From assembly GCF_001898575.1 (NCBI RefSeq), contig NZ_MKUD01000001.1, forward strand, positions 366,448 to 430,447: a stretch of DNA of 64,000 nt, given 5' to 3'. Origin of the DNA: Spirosoma sp. 48-14 (GTDB lineage: Bacteria > Bacteroidota > Bacteroidia > Cytophagales > Spirosomataceae). Positions 26,036 through 34,405 of the stretch are shown in pieces. The position numbers were made by a program, and so were the translations under genes. Positions within the stretch are counted from its first letter, which is position 1, and every line of letters starts with the position of its first letter. The notes below the pieces were generated by a model that was not told the DNA's origin, ran no database searches, and saw only the letters and a list, made by a program, of their open reading frames with translations.

Positions 26036-26848
26036 TCACCCCCATTTCGGAAGCCGTTTTTCCAGAAAAGCGGCCATGCCTTCTTTTGCGTCGGGGGTTT
26101 GCTGTAGTTGCTGAAACTGTTCGTATAAAAAGGCCTGCTGTTCGCTCGATGGCAGGCTTTTTAACTGCTGAAACGCCCGAAGCCCGAACTGCATAGCCGT
26201 AGGCGAATACTGCTTTAAATCAGCCACCAGATCAGCAACAGCGTTATCCAGTTCACCCACTGGCACCACATGCGTAACTAACCCCACAGCCCCAGCGTCA
26301 TGTGCGGTGAGCGTCTTCGCCCGTAGGCATAGATCAAGCGCCGTTCGGGCAGGCATAATCTCAAGCAAAACAGCCAGTACCTGAAACGGAAACAGCCCTC
26401 GCTTTACCTCCGGCAAACTAAAGGTTGCCGCTTCCGATGCCACCACGTAGGTACTACCGCCTACCAACAAAAACCCACCTGCATATACCGCCCCCTGAAC
26501 GCTCGCAATACAGGGTTTATGAAGTTCAGCCATCAATTCACCTAGTCGAACTGGACCAGATGGAGCCGGTACAGTTGCGTCTTCAGAATCGCCCTGCGAT
26601 AAACTTTTCAGGTCCATCCCGGCACAAAACGTATCCCCTTCAGCCGCCAGCACGACGAGCCAAACGTCTGATTTGTACTGTGCATAGGCTAGTGCAAAAG
26701 CCAGTTCAGACAACATCGGTGGATGCAGGGCATTCTTTTTCTGAGGCCTGTTTAGCCTGATGGTAAACACATGATCGTTGAGCGATGTGAGCAGGTAACG
26801 AAATCCTTCAGCGGGTAAAGAATCGGCTTGTTCGGCAGTGTACAGCAT
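26036..26848 (-). CDS. Enoyl-CoA hydratase/isomerase family protein
   Basis: Crotonase-fold enzyme acting on acyl-CoA thioesters in the cytoplasm, 270 aa. The CoA-binding segment FTIRLNRPQKKNALHPPM lies at about residues 28-45. The first oxyanion-hole segment is AAEGDTFCAGMDLKSLSQ and the second is SVQGAVYAGGFLLVGGSTYVVASEAATFSLPEVKRGLFPF. The position of the usual catalytic Glu in the second segment reads Gly-Gly, while SLPEVKRG keeps the second Glu, so isomerase or hydrolase rather than hydratase chemistry is possible. No beta-oxidation genes are adjacent. The stop lies 9 bp from the convergent NTF2 gene. Confidence 0.85.
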   Translation of the reverse strand: MLYTAEQADSLPAEGFRYLLTSLNDHVFTIRLNRPQKKNALHPPMLSELAFALAYAQYKSDVWLVVLAAEGDTFCAGMDLKSLSQGDSEDATVPAPSGPVRLGELMAELHKPCIASVQGAVYAGGFLLVGGSTYVVASEAATFSLPEVKRGLFPFQVLAVLLEIMPARTALDLCLRAKTLTAHDAGAVGLVTHVVPVGELDNAVADLVADLKQYSPTAMQFGLRAFQQLKSLPSSEQQAFLYEQFQQLQQTPDAKEGMAAFLEKRLPKWG

Positions 26849-26957
26849 GGCAGAAAGGTACGGAAATACCGTTTACAAAATCTTTTCCGAACTCATATAT
26901 GGTTATATCGCCATTTTGAGTTATCTGGATGATAAAGCTTTCTTCCTATACTTCCCC

Positions 26958-28073
26958 ATGAGAACCATTACGTTTCTGTGCCTGATGCTATTAGGCATTC
27001 CAGCCGTTCGGTCTACCCACATGATTGGTGGCTATATCCAGGCAAAATCTGTTTCAGCATCATCGCTGACCTACGAGGTAACGCTCATTTTATACATGAA
27101 CGAAATCCAGGGCAGGCAGGCAGCCGATCAGGCCGATAGTTATATCATCTGTTTCGGGGATGGTACCAGCCAGAACGTAACCCGGCAAAGTCGACTGTTT
27201 ATTGCAAACAATACGCAGAGTATCAACACCTACCGCATTAATCACACATACCCGGCACCCAACACCTACACCTTAACCACGATCATTTCGAATCGATCAA
27301 TGGTTCAGAACATTACAAAGGCCGACTACCAGCTTTTTACCCTAAGTACCGTCATCAACACCAATGCAGTCAATCAGACGCCAACACCTGGGTATCCATC
27401 GGCGGGTTTTCAGGCTGGCGTCGATAAAAAGCTTATTCTATCCTTAAAAGCGACGGATGCCGATGGTGACAGCCTGGTTTATGGATTAGCCAAAGCACTA
27501 ACCAGTACCGCCGAAACATCATGTGATAGACGTCAGGTGCCTAGCTACCAGTTTCCGAATGATGTAACCCGTCAGGGAGTTTTCAAGCTAAACAGCCAAA
27601 CGGGTGAACTGGTCTGGGATGCCCCTACTCAGGTAGGGCTATACAGCCTGGTTATTACGATCGACGAATACCGGAATGGTTCTTTGATCAGCCAGACAAC
27701 TGAAGAACTTACCGTAACCATCTCCGATTCACCCGGAACCCCTACCCCAATTCCTCCTTACGAACCCGCTATTCTGGGAACCGGCAGTATCGTCACTAAT
27801 ACAGTTGTGTATTCTGATCCGGATGTTGTATTTATTACCTTTCCCAACCCGGTCGAAGGTCGTATGCAGGTCGTGATTCAAACCAGCAATCCTAGCACCG
27901 CTACCCTGCAACTGACGGATGTAAATGGCCGAAAACTACACGAATTGAACTTTGCCAAAGCATCGCGGCAACATGAACAGGTCATTGGCATGGATAGTTT
28001 GACGCCCGGCATCTATATGCTCCGCGCCGACATCAATGGCCGGTCATTGCTAAGGAAAATTGTGAAGCGGTGA
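26958..28073 (+). CDS. Secreted surface protein with type IX sorting domain
   Basis: About 371 aa from the ATG at 26958, which gives the signal peptide MRTITFLCLMLLGIPAVRS; the frame is open 40 codons further upstream without signal features. The mature N-terminus THMIGGYIQAKSVSASSLTYEVTLILYMN is the typical start of Bacteroidota surface proteins related to gliding-motility-associated and PKD/cadherin-like proteins. A cadherin-like repeat around ATDADGDSLVYGLAKAL...GVFKLNSQTGELVWDAP follows. The last 75 residues form a type A T9SS C-terminal domain: FPNPVEGRMQVVIQ, LQLTDVNGRKLHEL and LTPGIYMLRADINGRSLLRKIVKR. It should be exported by the type IX system and attached to the cell surface. Confidence 0.85.
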   Translation: MRTITFLCLMLLGIPAVRSTHMIGGYIQAKSVSASSLTYEVTLILYMNEIQGRQAADQADSYIICFGDGTSQNVTRQSRLFIANNTQSINTYRINHTYPAPNTYTLTTIISNRSMVQNITKADYQLFTLSTVINTNAVNQTPTPGYPSAGFQAGVDKKLILSLKATDADGDSLVYGLAKALTSTAETSCDRRQVPSYQFPNDVTRQGVFKLNSQTGELVWDAPTQVGLYSLVITIDEYRNGSLISQTTEELTVTISDSPGTPTPIPPYEPAILGTGSIVTNTVVYSDPDVVFITFPNPVEGRMQVVIQTSNPSTATLQLTDVNGRKLHELNFAKASRQHEQVIGMDSLTPGIYMLRADINGRSLLRKIVKR

Positions 28074-28111
28074 TCTTGCCAAGTTGCTGGATCAGCAGAA
28101 TAAAGCAAGTC

Positions 28112-29089
28112 TCAAAACAATTGTTTCCAGGTTCCTTTCATCCAGTTGTACTTGAGCGTACTTGGAAGTGACCGCCAGAAGTATTTATTGATTTCAACGG
28201 CAAACGAAGGCTGCATGTAGCAATTGATAGCGCAGCCTTCGCAGCCGGGCAAACGGCCTTCCAGCGCAACCAGTTTCTGTACGTCGTCGGAGCGATACAG
28301 GTCGTACAGCTTACCGTCGATAGAAAACTCTTTCAGCCCTAAATGATAACAGGGTAGCACCAGCTTGTTTTCAGGAGAGATAACGAGGGTAGTACTAGCT
28401 GCACGACAAACCGGATCTTCGACCTGATTCCCTCCATCTCGTCGAAGCTGGATAAATCCATCATTCAGGTACACATTCGGTTGTTTGCCCCACCACGACA
28501 TCTGCTGAAGGGCATCTTCTGAAAAGCGTTCACCCGTCTCGACCGTGTTGTATTCGAACACGGGATTCAGAATAAGTACCAGGCCATTGGGCTGGCAAAT
28601 TTCATCGTATAGCTGCCTGATCTGGTGAACATTATGCTCAAATACAGTAAACAGAATATCTGGCCGTTCGCCTAGTGTCCGGGCAATGGCGATGGATTCC
28701 ATCACCTTATCGAAGCACTTTACCCCACGCGAACGGTCGTGTTCGTCGGCAATAGGCGAATCGAGCGAAAAGTGGAGCATATCGACCAGGCCACGGAGCT
28801 TGTCAGCCTGCTTCGGATACAGCAGTGCGTTGGTGGTAACGGTCGTGATCAAGCCAAGTCGTTTGGCTTCCTGAAGCAATTCGGGCAGTTGCCGATGCAG
28901 TAAAGGCTCCCCACCCGTAAAATCGATAACCCGAACCCCTAATTTTTTTAAGTCACGCAGATTTTGCCGGGCATTTTCAAGCGTGACATACGGTGACGGT
29001 CGCTCCCATATATCGCAAAAACTACAGGTCGCATTGCAGCGGTAGGTGATGTAGTAATTGCAAAGTACCGGATGGGAGATAAGGCGCAT
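28112..29089 (-). CDS. Radical SAM protein with C-terminal auxiliary cysteines
   Basis: 325-aa radical SAM enzyme. The [4Fe-4S]-SAM motif CNATCSFC has Cys18, Cys22 and Cys25. The GGEP motif is in DFTGGEPLLHRQLPEL. The C-terminal region carries further cysteines (DPVCRAAS, VLPCYHLGL, GCEGCAINCYM), a SPASM-like arrangement that could hold an additional cluster. The first residues RLISHPVLCNYYITYRCN match a Bacteroidota group of radical SAM proteins without assigned function. It follows accD on the same strand, separated by a long inverted repeat. The substrate is unknown; cofactor or peptide modification are both possible. Confidence 0.85.
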   Translation of the reverse strand: MRLISHPVLCNYYITYRCNATCSFCDIWERPSPYVTLENARQNLRDLKKLGVRVIDFTGGEPLLHRQLPELLQEAKRLGLITTVTTNALLYPKQADKLRGLVDMLHFSLDSPIADEHDRSRGVKCFDKVMESIAIARTLGERPDILFTVFEHNVHQIRQLYDEICQPNGLVLILNPVFEYNTVETGERFSEDALQQMSWWGKQPNVYLNDGFIQLRRDGGNQVEDPVCRAASTTLVISPENKLVLPCYHLGLKEFSIDGKLYDLYRSDDVQKLVALEGRLPGCEGCAINCYMQPSFAVEINKYFWRSLPSTLKYNWMKGTWKQLF

Positions 29090-29101
29090 AAGAAAGGAGC
29101 G

Positions 29102-29185
29102 AGGAGTTAGGAGCGAGGAGTGAGAATGGCTGACGCATCAAGCAAAATATGCATCAGCCATTCTCACTCCCCGCTCCTAACTCCT
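29102..29185 (-). repeat. 35-bp near-perfect inverted repeat after accD
   Basis: Arms at 29102-29136 and 29151-29185 pair over 35 bases with two differences, around a 14-base loop. On the minus-strand RNA both differences become G-U wobble pairs, which fits a transcript running out of accD. It starts 4 bp past the accD stop and ends 13 bp before the radical SAM start, so it probably terminates or attenuates read-through. Confidence 0.8.
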
Positions 29186-29188
29186 AAA

Positions 29189-30034
29189 CTATAACACCAG
29201 CATCTTAAACAAACTCACAACTTTGTCTTTCAGATCTTTCCGGTCGACAATGAAATCGAGGAAGCCGTGTTCAAGCACAAATTCGGCACTTTGAAACCCT
29301 TTGGGCAGGTCCTTACCGATAGTTTCGCGAATAACACGTGGTCCCGCAAAGCCGATCAGTGCATTGGGTTCGGCAATGTTGAAATCGCCCAGCATGGCAT
29401 ACGAAGCCGTAACGCCACCCGTTGTCGGATCGGTCAGAAGCGAGATGTAAGGCAATTTGGCTTTATCCAGCAAGGCAAGTTTAGCCGATGTTTTGGCCAT
29501 TTGCATAAGCGAAAAACCGGCTTCCATCATCCGGGCTCCCCCCGAACGGGAGATCATCAGGAACGGCGTCTTATTGGCAATAGCATGATCGATGGCACGA
29601 GCGATTTTTTCACCGACAACCGATCCCATCGAACCGCCGATAAAATTGAAGTCCATAACGGCCATCGTAACAGTCAGTCCATTCATTGGGCCATAAGCTG
29701 TGCGAACCGCATCTTTGAGGCCTGTTTTCTCAATGGTCGATTTAATCCGCGCCGGATATGGTTTGGTATCGACAAATTTGAGCGGATCGCCCGAGCGCAT
29801 ATTGGCATCGAGTTCAGTGAACTCGTTATCGTCAAACAGCAGCGAGAAATAGGCTTCTGAGCCAATTTTTTCGTGATAATTGCAATGAATACAGGTATAA
29901 GCGTTGAGTTTATGCTCCCGCGTTTGCATTGCTTTTTTACAATTTGGGCACTGATACCACAACCCGTCGGGAGCTTCCCGCTTCATTTCGGTTGGGGTCT
30001 GAATACCCTTATCTTTTCGGACGAACCAAGACAT
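29189..30034 (-). CDS. accD: Acetyl-CoA carboxylase carboxyltransferase subunit beta
   Basis: Subunit that, with AccA, transfers the carboxyl group from carboxybiotin to acetyl-CoA, giving malonyl-CoA for fatty acid synthesis. The 281-aa protein has the N-terminal four-cysteine zinc ribbon CPNCKK (Cys29, Cys32) and CIHCNYH (Cys48, Cys51). The crotonase-like core follows: [57 protein letters not shown] and [17 protein letters not shown]. It has standard length and order. AccA is not in the window. The start [10 protein letters not shown] is typical of Bacteroidota AccD. Confidence 0.97.
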   Translation of the reverse strand: MSWFVRKDKGIQTPTEMKREAPDGLWYQCPNCKKAMQTREHKLNAYTCIHCNYHEKIGSEAYFSLLFDDNEFTELDANMRSGDPLKFVDTKPYPARIKSTIEKTGLKDAVRTAYGPMNGLTVTMAVMDFNFIGGSMGSVVGEKIARAIDHAIANKTPFLMISRSGGARMMEAGFSLMQMAKTSAKLALLDKAKLPYISLLTDPTTGGVTASYAMLGDFNIAEPNALIGFAGPRVIRETIGKDLPKGFQSAEFVLEHGFLDFIVDRKDLKDKVVSLFKMLVL

Positions 30035-30227
30035 TTTTCAGTTTGCGATTTTCTGGAAAGGGTCGTAAAGGTACGAAGAAAACGAGACCATTCTCTTAAA
30101 GTTACTGCTATAGTCAACCACCCAGCCGTCGAATAGTTACAGAACCAACCGATTCAACCCGAAACCAGATAGTCGTTTTTAGGGAACATGGCTTTTTTAT
30201 GCCCGATAAACGTGTTGTTTTGTGGGT

Positions 30228-30683
30228 ATGAAACACATAGTCACGGTCTTGCTGCTGGGTATCACGTTCCCGGCATTTAGTCAGGCTTCAGTAGCCTATT
30301 ACCCATTCAATAGCCTGGTTACGGTCAGTACCAACGCCGACCGGGCATTATGGCTCGATGCCCGCCTTCAAACGAACACCGTATTCGGCTCGCTCAGTAC
30401 CACCATTTGTCCTATGATCAACGTGACGAGGAAACCACAGGTCAATTACTACACTGGGTTGGGGGTGCGGTTCAACGTACTCAACAACCTCGACGACCGG
30501 GATATTCTGGAAGGCTATTCGTTACACGTTGGTGTACGCGTGCGGCCACTGCCGATGTTCCCCAATTTGCGGGTTGCGTTTGAATTAGCTCCATACTCGC
30601 GCAAAGACTTTAAAACCGGCAATCTTCAATCATTCCTGGGTCTGGTCTACCAGTTTAGCAAAAAGCCCAAACTAACGCCGTAG
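30228..30683 (+). CDS. Small predicted outer membrane beta-barrel protein of unknown function
   Basis: 151 aa from the ATG at 30228 (a GTG two codons earlier is possible), with signal peptide MKHIVTVLLLGITFPAFSQ. The mature chain alternates hydrophobic and polar residues and contains YYTGLGVRFNVLNNL, YSLHVGVRVRPL and LRVAFELAPYSR, ending SFLGLVYQFSKKPKL. That pattern suggests a small barrel with an aromatic near the end. No named family was recognised. It is divergent from accD and followed by a shared terminator. Confidence 0.7.
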   Translation: MKHIVTVLLLGITFPAFSQASVAYYPFNSLVTVSTNADRALWLDARLQTNTVFGSLSTTICPMINVTRKPQVNYYTGLGVRFNVLNNLDDRDILEGYSLHVGVRVRPLPMFPNLRVAFELAPYSRKDFKTGNLQSFLGLVYQFSKKPKLTP

Positions 30684-30688
30684 TAAAA

Positions 30689-30727
30689 AAGGTATAGTCG
30701 TAACTGTCCACGCTACGACTATACCTT
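30689..30727. terminator. Bidirectional hairpin terminator
   Basis: Perfect 14-base arms (AAGGTATAGTCGTA and its complement) with an 11-base loop, between convergent genes ending at 30683 and 30743. A-rich on the left and T-rich read from the other side, so it may serve both. Confidence 0.75.
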
Positions 30728-30742
30728 GGGTATTGTGTTATA

Positions 30743-31570
30743 CTAGCGGACGTCATAAAGAATTGGATTCAGGGCACTATCGGCCGTGGTGCCAACAGCT
30801 TTACCCTGTAACCAAGTTTTCCAGTCGGCAATTCGGTTGTCGTTATCAGGCTCCGTTACCTGAATGTCCTTATCCATATAGATCATGGTCATGACCCGAC
30901 GGGCCTGCGACGAACTGTTTGCTCCCGCCCGGTGGAAGGTCCAGCCCGCGTGAAAACTCACTTCACCCAGTTCGAAAGGGGTTTCGTTTACCGTAAAGGT
31001 TTTTAGGGCTTCGGCAATCTGCTGCTCCGACTCATCCGATATTTTAAGATCCCGACCGATATTAACCGTCTGGCTGCGTTCGGCAAATGCCAGTGGCCCC
31101 ATTTCATAGGGTGTATCCTGAAGTGGAATCCAGACCGTAATAGTCTTATCGCTCGAAAGAGGCCAGTAATATTGATCGGCATGCCAGGGGGTGATACCGC
31201 CTGACGGCTCTTTGTACAACGCCTGATCATGATACAGTCGCACCCCTTCAACACCCATCAGTTCAGCAGCGATTCGGGCCAGTCGCCGGGAGAAAACAAA
31301 CGTTTTGATCGCGTCATTTTCGAGCCAGAGGTTCATTACCTGTAAAAACGCCCGCTCATACGTAGTACGTTCTTCCATCGGTTTGGTAAGCGTATTAAGC
31401 TTAAAGACCCATTCAGTAATCAAATCACCGTAATACGCCAACAGGTCCGGGCTAAGTACGTTTTTCAGCTTTACGTAGCCATTCTCCCGGTAAAAGGTGA
31501 TGGCCTCCGATGGTAATGCATAGGGCTCGTCGAGTTGAGCCAGTTGGTTTTCAGTCGAGTTCGTAATCAT
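30743..31570 (-). CDS. Phytanoyl-CoA dioxygenase family protein
   Basis: Fe(II)/2-oxoglutarate-dependent oxygenase of the PhyH family, 275 aa, cytoplasmic. The iron-binding triad is visible as His130 and Asp132 in TPWHADQYYW and His213 in GWTFHRAGAN. The nearby Arg in SSQARRVMTMIYMD is the likely 2-oxoglutarate contact. The helical N-terminus AITFYRENGYVKLKNVLSPDLL is typical. It is divergently transcribed from an AraC regulator with a 156-bp gap, an arrangement in which the regulator commonly controls the oxygenase. The substrate is unknown; bacterial members often hydroxylate small metabolites. Confidence 0.88.
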   Translation of the reverse strand: MITNSTENQLAQLDEPYALPSEAITFYRENGYVKLKNVLSPDLLAYYGDLITEWVFKLNTLTKPMEERTTYERAFLQVMNLWLENDAIKTFVFSRRLARIAAELMGVEGVRLYHDQALYKEPSGGITPWHADQYYWPLSSDKTITVWIPLQDTPYEMGPLAFAERSQTVNIGRDLKISDESEQQIAEALKTFTVNETPFELGEVSFHAGWTFHRAGANSSSQARRVMTMIYMDKDIQVTEPDNDNRIADWKTWLQGKAVGTTADSALNPILYDVR

Positions 31571-31726
31571 GATCTGCGTTCTAATTAATACCTCAAAATT
31601 CTTCGTTCAGCCGCAGAACCTAATCTCATGATTTATCCAGAAAGTGTAAAATTTTATCCTCTTAATAGTCTATCTAATTAACAATAAGCTAATAAATAGC
31701 ATCTTTGACTGATCGAGAGCGATACC

Positions 31727-32587
31727 ATGCGCGCACAGTTAGAAAAAACTCAGCTTCAGGACGAGCGGTCGGTAGCCGCTCAACGATTTACTGTCCCTTA
31801 TTTTTTAGCGCCCTTTCACTTCCATCCCGAATTTGAATTAACCTATATTCTTCAGGGATCGGGCAAACGATTCGTTGGCGTAAGCATTGACAATTTTGAA
31901 GCGGGTGATTTGATTCTACTGGGCTCTAACCTGCCGCACTACTGGCGCAGTGACTCAGCCTACTACCAGAGCACTTCCCTTCAGTCTGAAGCGATTGTGG
32001 TTCATTTTTCGCTTTCGTTTTGTGATCAAGTGATCCAGCACCTCCCCGAATGTCGTTCGACAATACAGTTACTGACTCAATCCCATCACGGTATCCAGTT
32101 TCTAAAAACCCAGCCATTGATCGATGATCTGGCCAAACTAGTTGATTTGAAGGGCGTTAGACGAGTCTCTGCGCTTCTGGAGTTACTGGACTCATTGGCC
32201 AGCCACCCCGATAAACGACTGTTGAATAGCTCAGTAAGCTCGTTGAGTATGAAAGAGATTGAAAATGACCGGATGAAGCGCATCATTGAGTATACGCTGG
32301 CCAATTTCCAGAACGATATTACTCTGGTCGACGCAGCCAATGTGGCCCATCTGACAGTTACGTCATTTTGCCGCTATTTTCAGAAATACACCCACAAAAC
32401 TTATATCGCCTATCTGAACGAAATCAGGATCAGTCACGCCCGCAAATTACTGGCCGATAGCCCACTGAGTGTTCAGGAAATTGGGTTCGTCAGTGGCTTT
32501 CAGAATCTATCGAACTTTCATCGGCTGTTCAGACAACAAACAGGACTTTCGCCATTGGCCTTTCGTAAATTAGGCCAGCTAGACTAA
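31727..32587 (+). CDS. AraC-family transcriptional regulator with cupin sensor
   Basis: 286-aa DNA-binding regulator. The N-terminal cupin-like sensor has FHFHPEFELTYILQGSGKRFVG and FEAGDLILLGSNLPHYWRS (about residues 30-75). The C-terminal double helix-turn-helix (about 183-283) has ITLVDAANVAHLTVTSFCRYFQKYT and the AraC signature SPLSVQEIGFVSGFQNLSNFHRLFRQQTGLSP. Such proteins usually bind a sugar or small ligand and activate an adjacent operon. The likely target is the divergent PhyH gene. CATCTTTG in the upstream region is a weak -7 match. Confidence 0.92.
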   Translation: MRAQLEKTQLQDERSVAAQRFTVPYFLAPFHFHPEFELTYILQGSGKRFVGVSIDNFEAGDLILLGSNLPHYWRSDSAYYQSTSLQSEAIVVHFSLSFCDQVIQHLPECRSTIQLLTQSHHGIQFLKTQPLIDDLAKLVDLKGVRRVSALLELLDSLASHPDKRLLNSSVSSLSMKEIENDRMKRIIEYTLANFQNDITLVDAANVAHLTVTSFCRYFQKYTHKTYIAYLNEIRISHARKLLADSPLSVQEIGFVSGFQNLSNFHRLFRQQTGLSPLAFRKLGQLD

Positions 32588-32739
32588 ATAAGGGTTTGAG
32601 CACTTGACAATTACATGTATAAATCTGTTAAAGAGAGACCGCTTTTCAGGTACACATTAGTTAGTCAGAATTGCACAGTACCCCTAAGCAAATAACTGCC
32701 TCGCAGCCTGACAAATTACCGTTCGCTCAACAAGTCAAC

Positions 32740-33549
32740 TTAAAGCCCATCCATTTGCGATACGACTACATAATTGTCGTTTCGTGTGATCCCAAACAGG
32801 ATTACTTTATTTTTTACACTCCGGTCGATGGCAAATGCCTGCCCTTCGCTGACTGTCGGAATGGTTTTGACGTATTGCAGGGTATGGCCCCGCTCAGGCA
32901 ATTTGAGCACATATAATTCGGGCTTGTCGTGCCCGGTACAATAAATCAGGCCATCCGGCCCCCAGGTTCCGCCCGACGTGCTGTAGGGGGCAAATGCTTG
33001 CAACACATTCGCCGGAAACGCCCAGGCTTCGAGTTGTTGCCAATTTTCGTTGAATTTTACCAGGGTTGTCCAGCGGTTATCGCGCCCTTCGGCCATCGAC
33101 TTGTTGGAATAATTCGCAAACGCCACCCACCAATAGCCGTTGTGAAAATCGGCCCAGGTCATGGAGCCGGGGAACAGCCCAAAGCTATGATTACCAACGT
33201 GCTTCAGCGTACGCGTGTCGAAAATTTCGATCGAGCTGGCCATCGGCACATCTGGATAGTTGGAATGCGTACAGTAGAGCTTCTGCCCAATAACAACACC
33301 GCTGTTCAGGTGTTTCAGCAGTCCTGTCGTGTCCTCCCAAGCCGCTACCTGTTTCCCATCAACTTTCGTATGTTTCGTCAGCGAATGATTATTGATGACG
33401 TAGAAATGCATTTGATCGACCGCTACGCCCTGTTGCACCTGTTTGAGTTGGAACCGTCTGATTTCGGTTGCTTTCTGCGCCGGACTTACGATTGAGTTCG
33501 TCAAATAGCCCAACAACAGGGCGACTCGGAGTACCGAATGAAATGGCAT
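32740..33549 (-). CDS. Exported beta-propeller-like protein of unknown function
   Basis: 269 aa with a signal peptide (MPFHSVLRVALLLGYLTNSIVSPAQ). The mature chain has repeated strand patterns: QGVAVDQMHFYVINN, NSGVVIGQKLYCTHSN, MASSIEIFDTRTLKHVGNH, MTWADFHNGYWWVAFAN and GLIYCTGHDKPELYVLKLP. These read as blades of a beta-propeller of the type often called cycloisomerase-like or SMP-30-like in Bacteroidota. No catalytic residue can be assigned. It is divergent from the truC-like gene, with a repeat between them. Function is unknown. Confidence 0.72.
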   Translation of the reverse strand: MPFHSVLRVALLLGYLTNSIVSPAQKATEIRRFQLKQVQQGVAVDQMHFYVINNHSLTKHTKVDGKQVAAWEDTTGLLKHLNSGVVIGQKLYCTHSNYPDVPMASSIEIFDTRTLKHVGNHSFGLFPGSMTWADFHNGYWWVAFANYSNKSMAEGRDNRWTTLVKFNENWQQLEAWAFPANVLQAFAPYSTSGGTWGPDGLIYCTGHDKPELYVLKLPERGHTLQYVKTIPTVSEGQAFAIDRSVKNKVILFGITRNDNYVVVSQMDGL

Positions 33550-33556
33550 TACATTG

Positions 33557-33646
33557 TTTTTTGACAGGATGAATAAGATGGACAGGATTATTTAGCCGTA
33601 ATTAGGGCATTACATCTTGCAAATCCTGTTAATCCTGTCAAAAAAA
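33557..33646. repeat. Inverted repeat of the GACAGGAT family, copy 1
   Basis: Outer arms TTTTTTGACAGGAT and its complement (33557-33570 and 33632-33645), plus a second GACAGGATT unit at 33581 and an AATCCTGTT unit at 33622. The same units recur at 52044-52097. It lies between two divergent genes, not after a gene, and reaches within 11 bp of the TTG start of the pseudouridine synthase. Confidence 0.72.
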
Positions 33647-33656
33647 TAAAATCATC

Positions 33657-34364
33657 TTGCCAAATCCACTCTCCATACTCTATCAATCGGCCGATCTAGT
33701 AGCGATAAATAAACCACATGGATTACTAGTCCATCGGTCGCCCATTGCCAGCGATGCCAGCGAATTTGCCGTTCAGCTTCTCCGCGACCAATTGGGCCAG
33801 CGCGTTTATCCCGTGCATCGGCTCGACCGCAAAACCGGGGGCGTTCTGCTATTTGCCCTCAACGAAACCATGAACTCGGCCATGCAAACCCTCTTTGCCG
33901 AGGGTGGTGTTCAGAAAACATACCTGGCTATTGTGCGAGGCTACACACCTGATGAACAGACCATCGACTATGTGTTACGAAACGATGAAACGGGCGTAGT
34001 CCAGGAAGCAGTGACTCATCTCAAAACGGTACAGCGTACCGAAATACCCCTACCCTTTGGCAAACATACTACCTCACGCTATTCATTGGTCGAATTAACC
34101 CCAACCACAGGCCGAATGCACCAGCTACGCAAACACATGGCGCATATCCTCCACCCCATCATCGGTGACCGCCCTCACGGTTGCAACAAACAGAACAAAC
34201 TCTTCAAAGAGCATTTCGAGATGAACACCATGCTGCTCCACGCCCAACGGCTCTCGTTTACTCACCCCATAACGTCGGAACAGATTACAATTTCAGCGCC
34301 CTGGCAAGCAGAATTTGAGCGAATGATAAGGGGGTTATTTATAGAAAAAACATTAAATCTATAA
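33657..34364 (+). CDS. truC: RluA-family pseudouridine synthase, probable TruC (tRNA U65)
   Basis: Enzyme isomerising a uridine in tRNA to pseudouridine, 235 aa. The N-terminus LSILYQSADLVAINKPHGLLVHRSP and RDQLGQRVYPVHRLDRKTGGVLLFAL closely follow TruC. The catalytic Asp57 is in HRLDRKTGG, and the RluA fold continues with YSLVELTPTTGRMHQLRKHMAHI. No S4 domain is present, again as in TruC. The start is TTG at 33657: a stop lies nine codons upstream and no ATG or GTG occurs before the conserved region. The inverted repeat sits immediately upstream. Ends at a bidirectional hairpin. Confidence 0.88.
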   Translation: MPNPLSILYQSADLVAINKPHGLLVHRSPIASDASEFAVQLLRDQLGQRVYPVHRLDRKTGGVLLFALNETMNSAMQTLFAEGGVQKTYLAIVRGYTPDEQTIDYVLRNDETGVVQEAVTHLKTVQRTEIPLPFGKHTTSRYSLVELTPTTGRMHQLRKHMAHILHPIIGDRPHGCNKQNKLFKEHFEMNTMLLHAQRLSFTHPITSEQITISAPWQAEFERMIRGLFIEKTLNL

Positions 34365-34397
34365 TAAGAAAAGCCGCTTATGAGCGGCTTTTCTTAT
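34364..34397. terminator. Bidirectional hairpin terminator
   Basis: A 15-bp stem (ATAAGAAAAGCCGCT and its complement) with a 4-base TATG loop between the convergent pseudouridine synthase and DUF3037 genes. The short loop and A/T-rich stem base fit intrinsic termination in both directions. Confidence 0.85.
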
Positions 34398-34405
34398 GAC
34401 TCGTT

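Noticed and set aside
29267-29860. 197-codon open frame opposite accD
   Set aside because: Fully antisense to accD, which is certain; no domain was seen.
32929-33495. 188-codon open frame opposite the exported beta-propeller-like gene
   Set aside because: The minus-strand gene has a signal peptide and repeated blade patterns; the plus-strand frame has neither.
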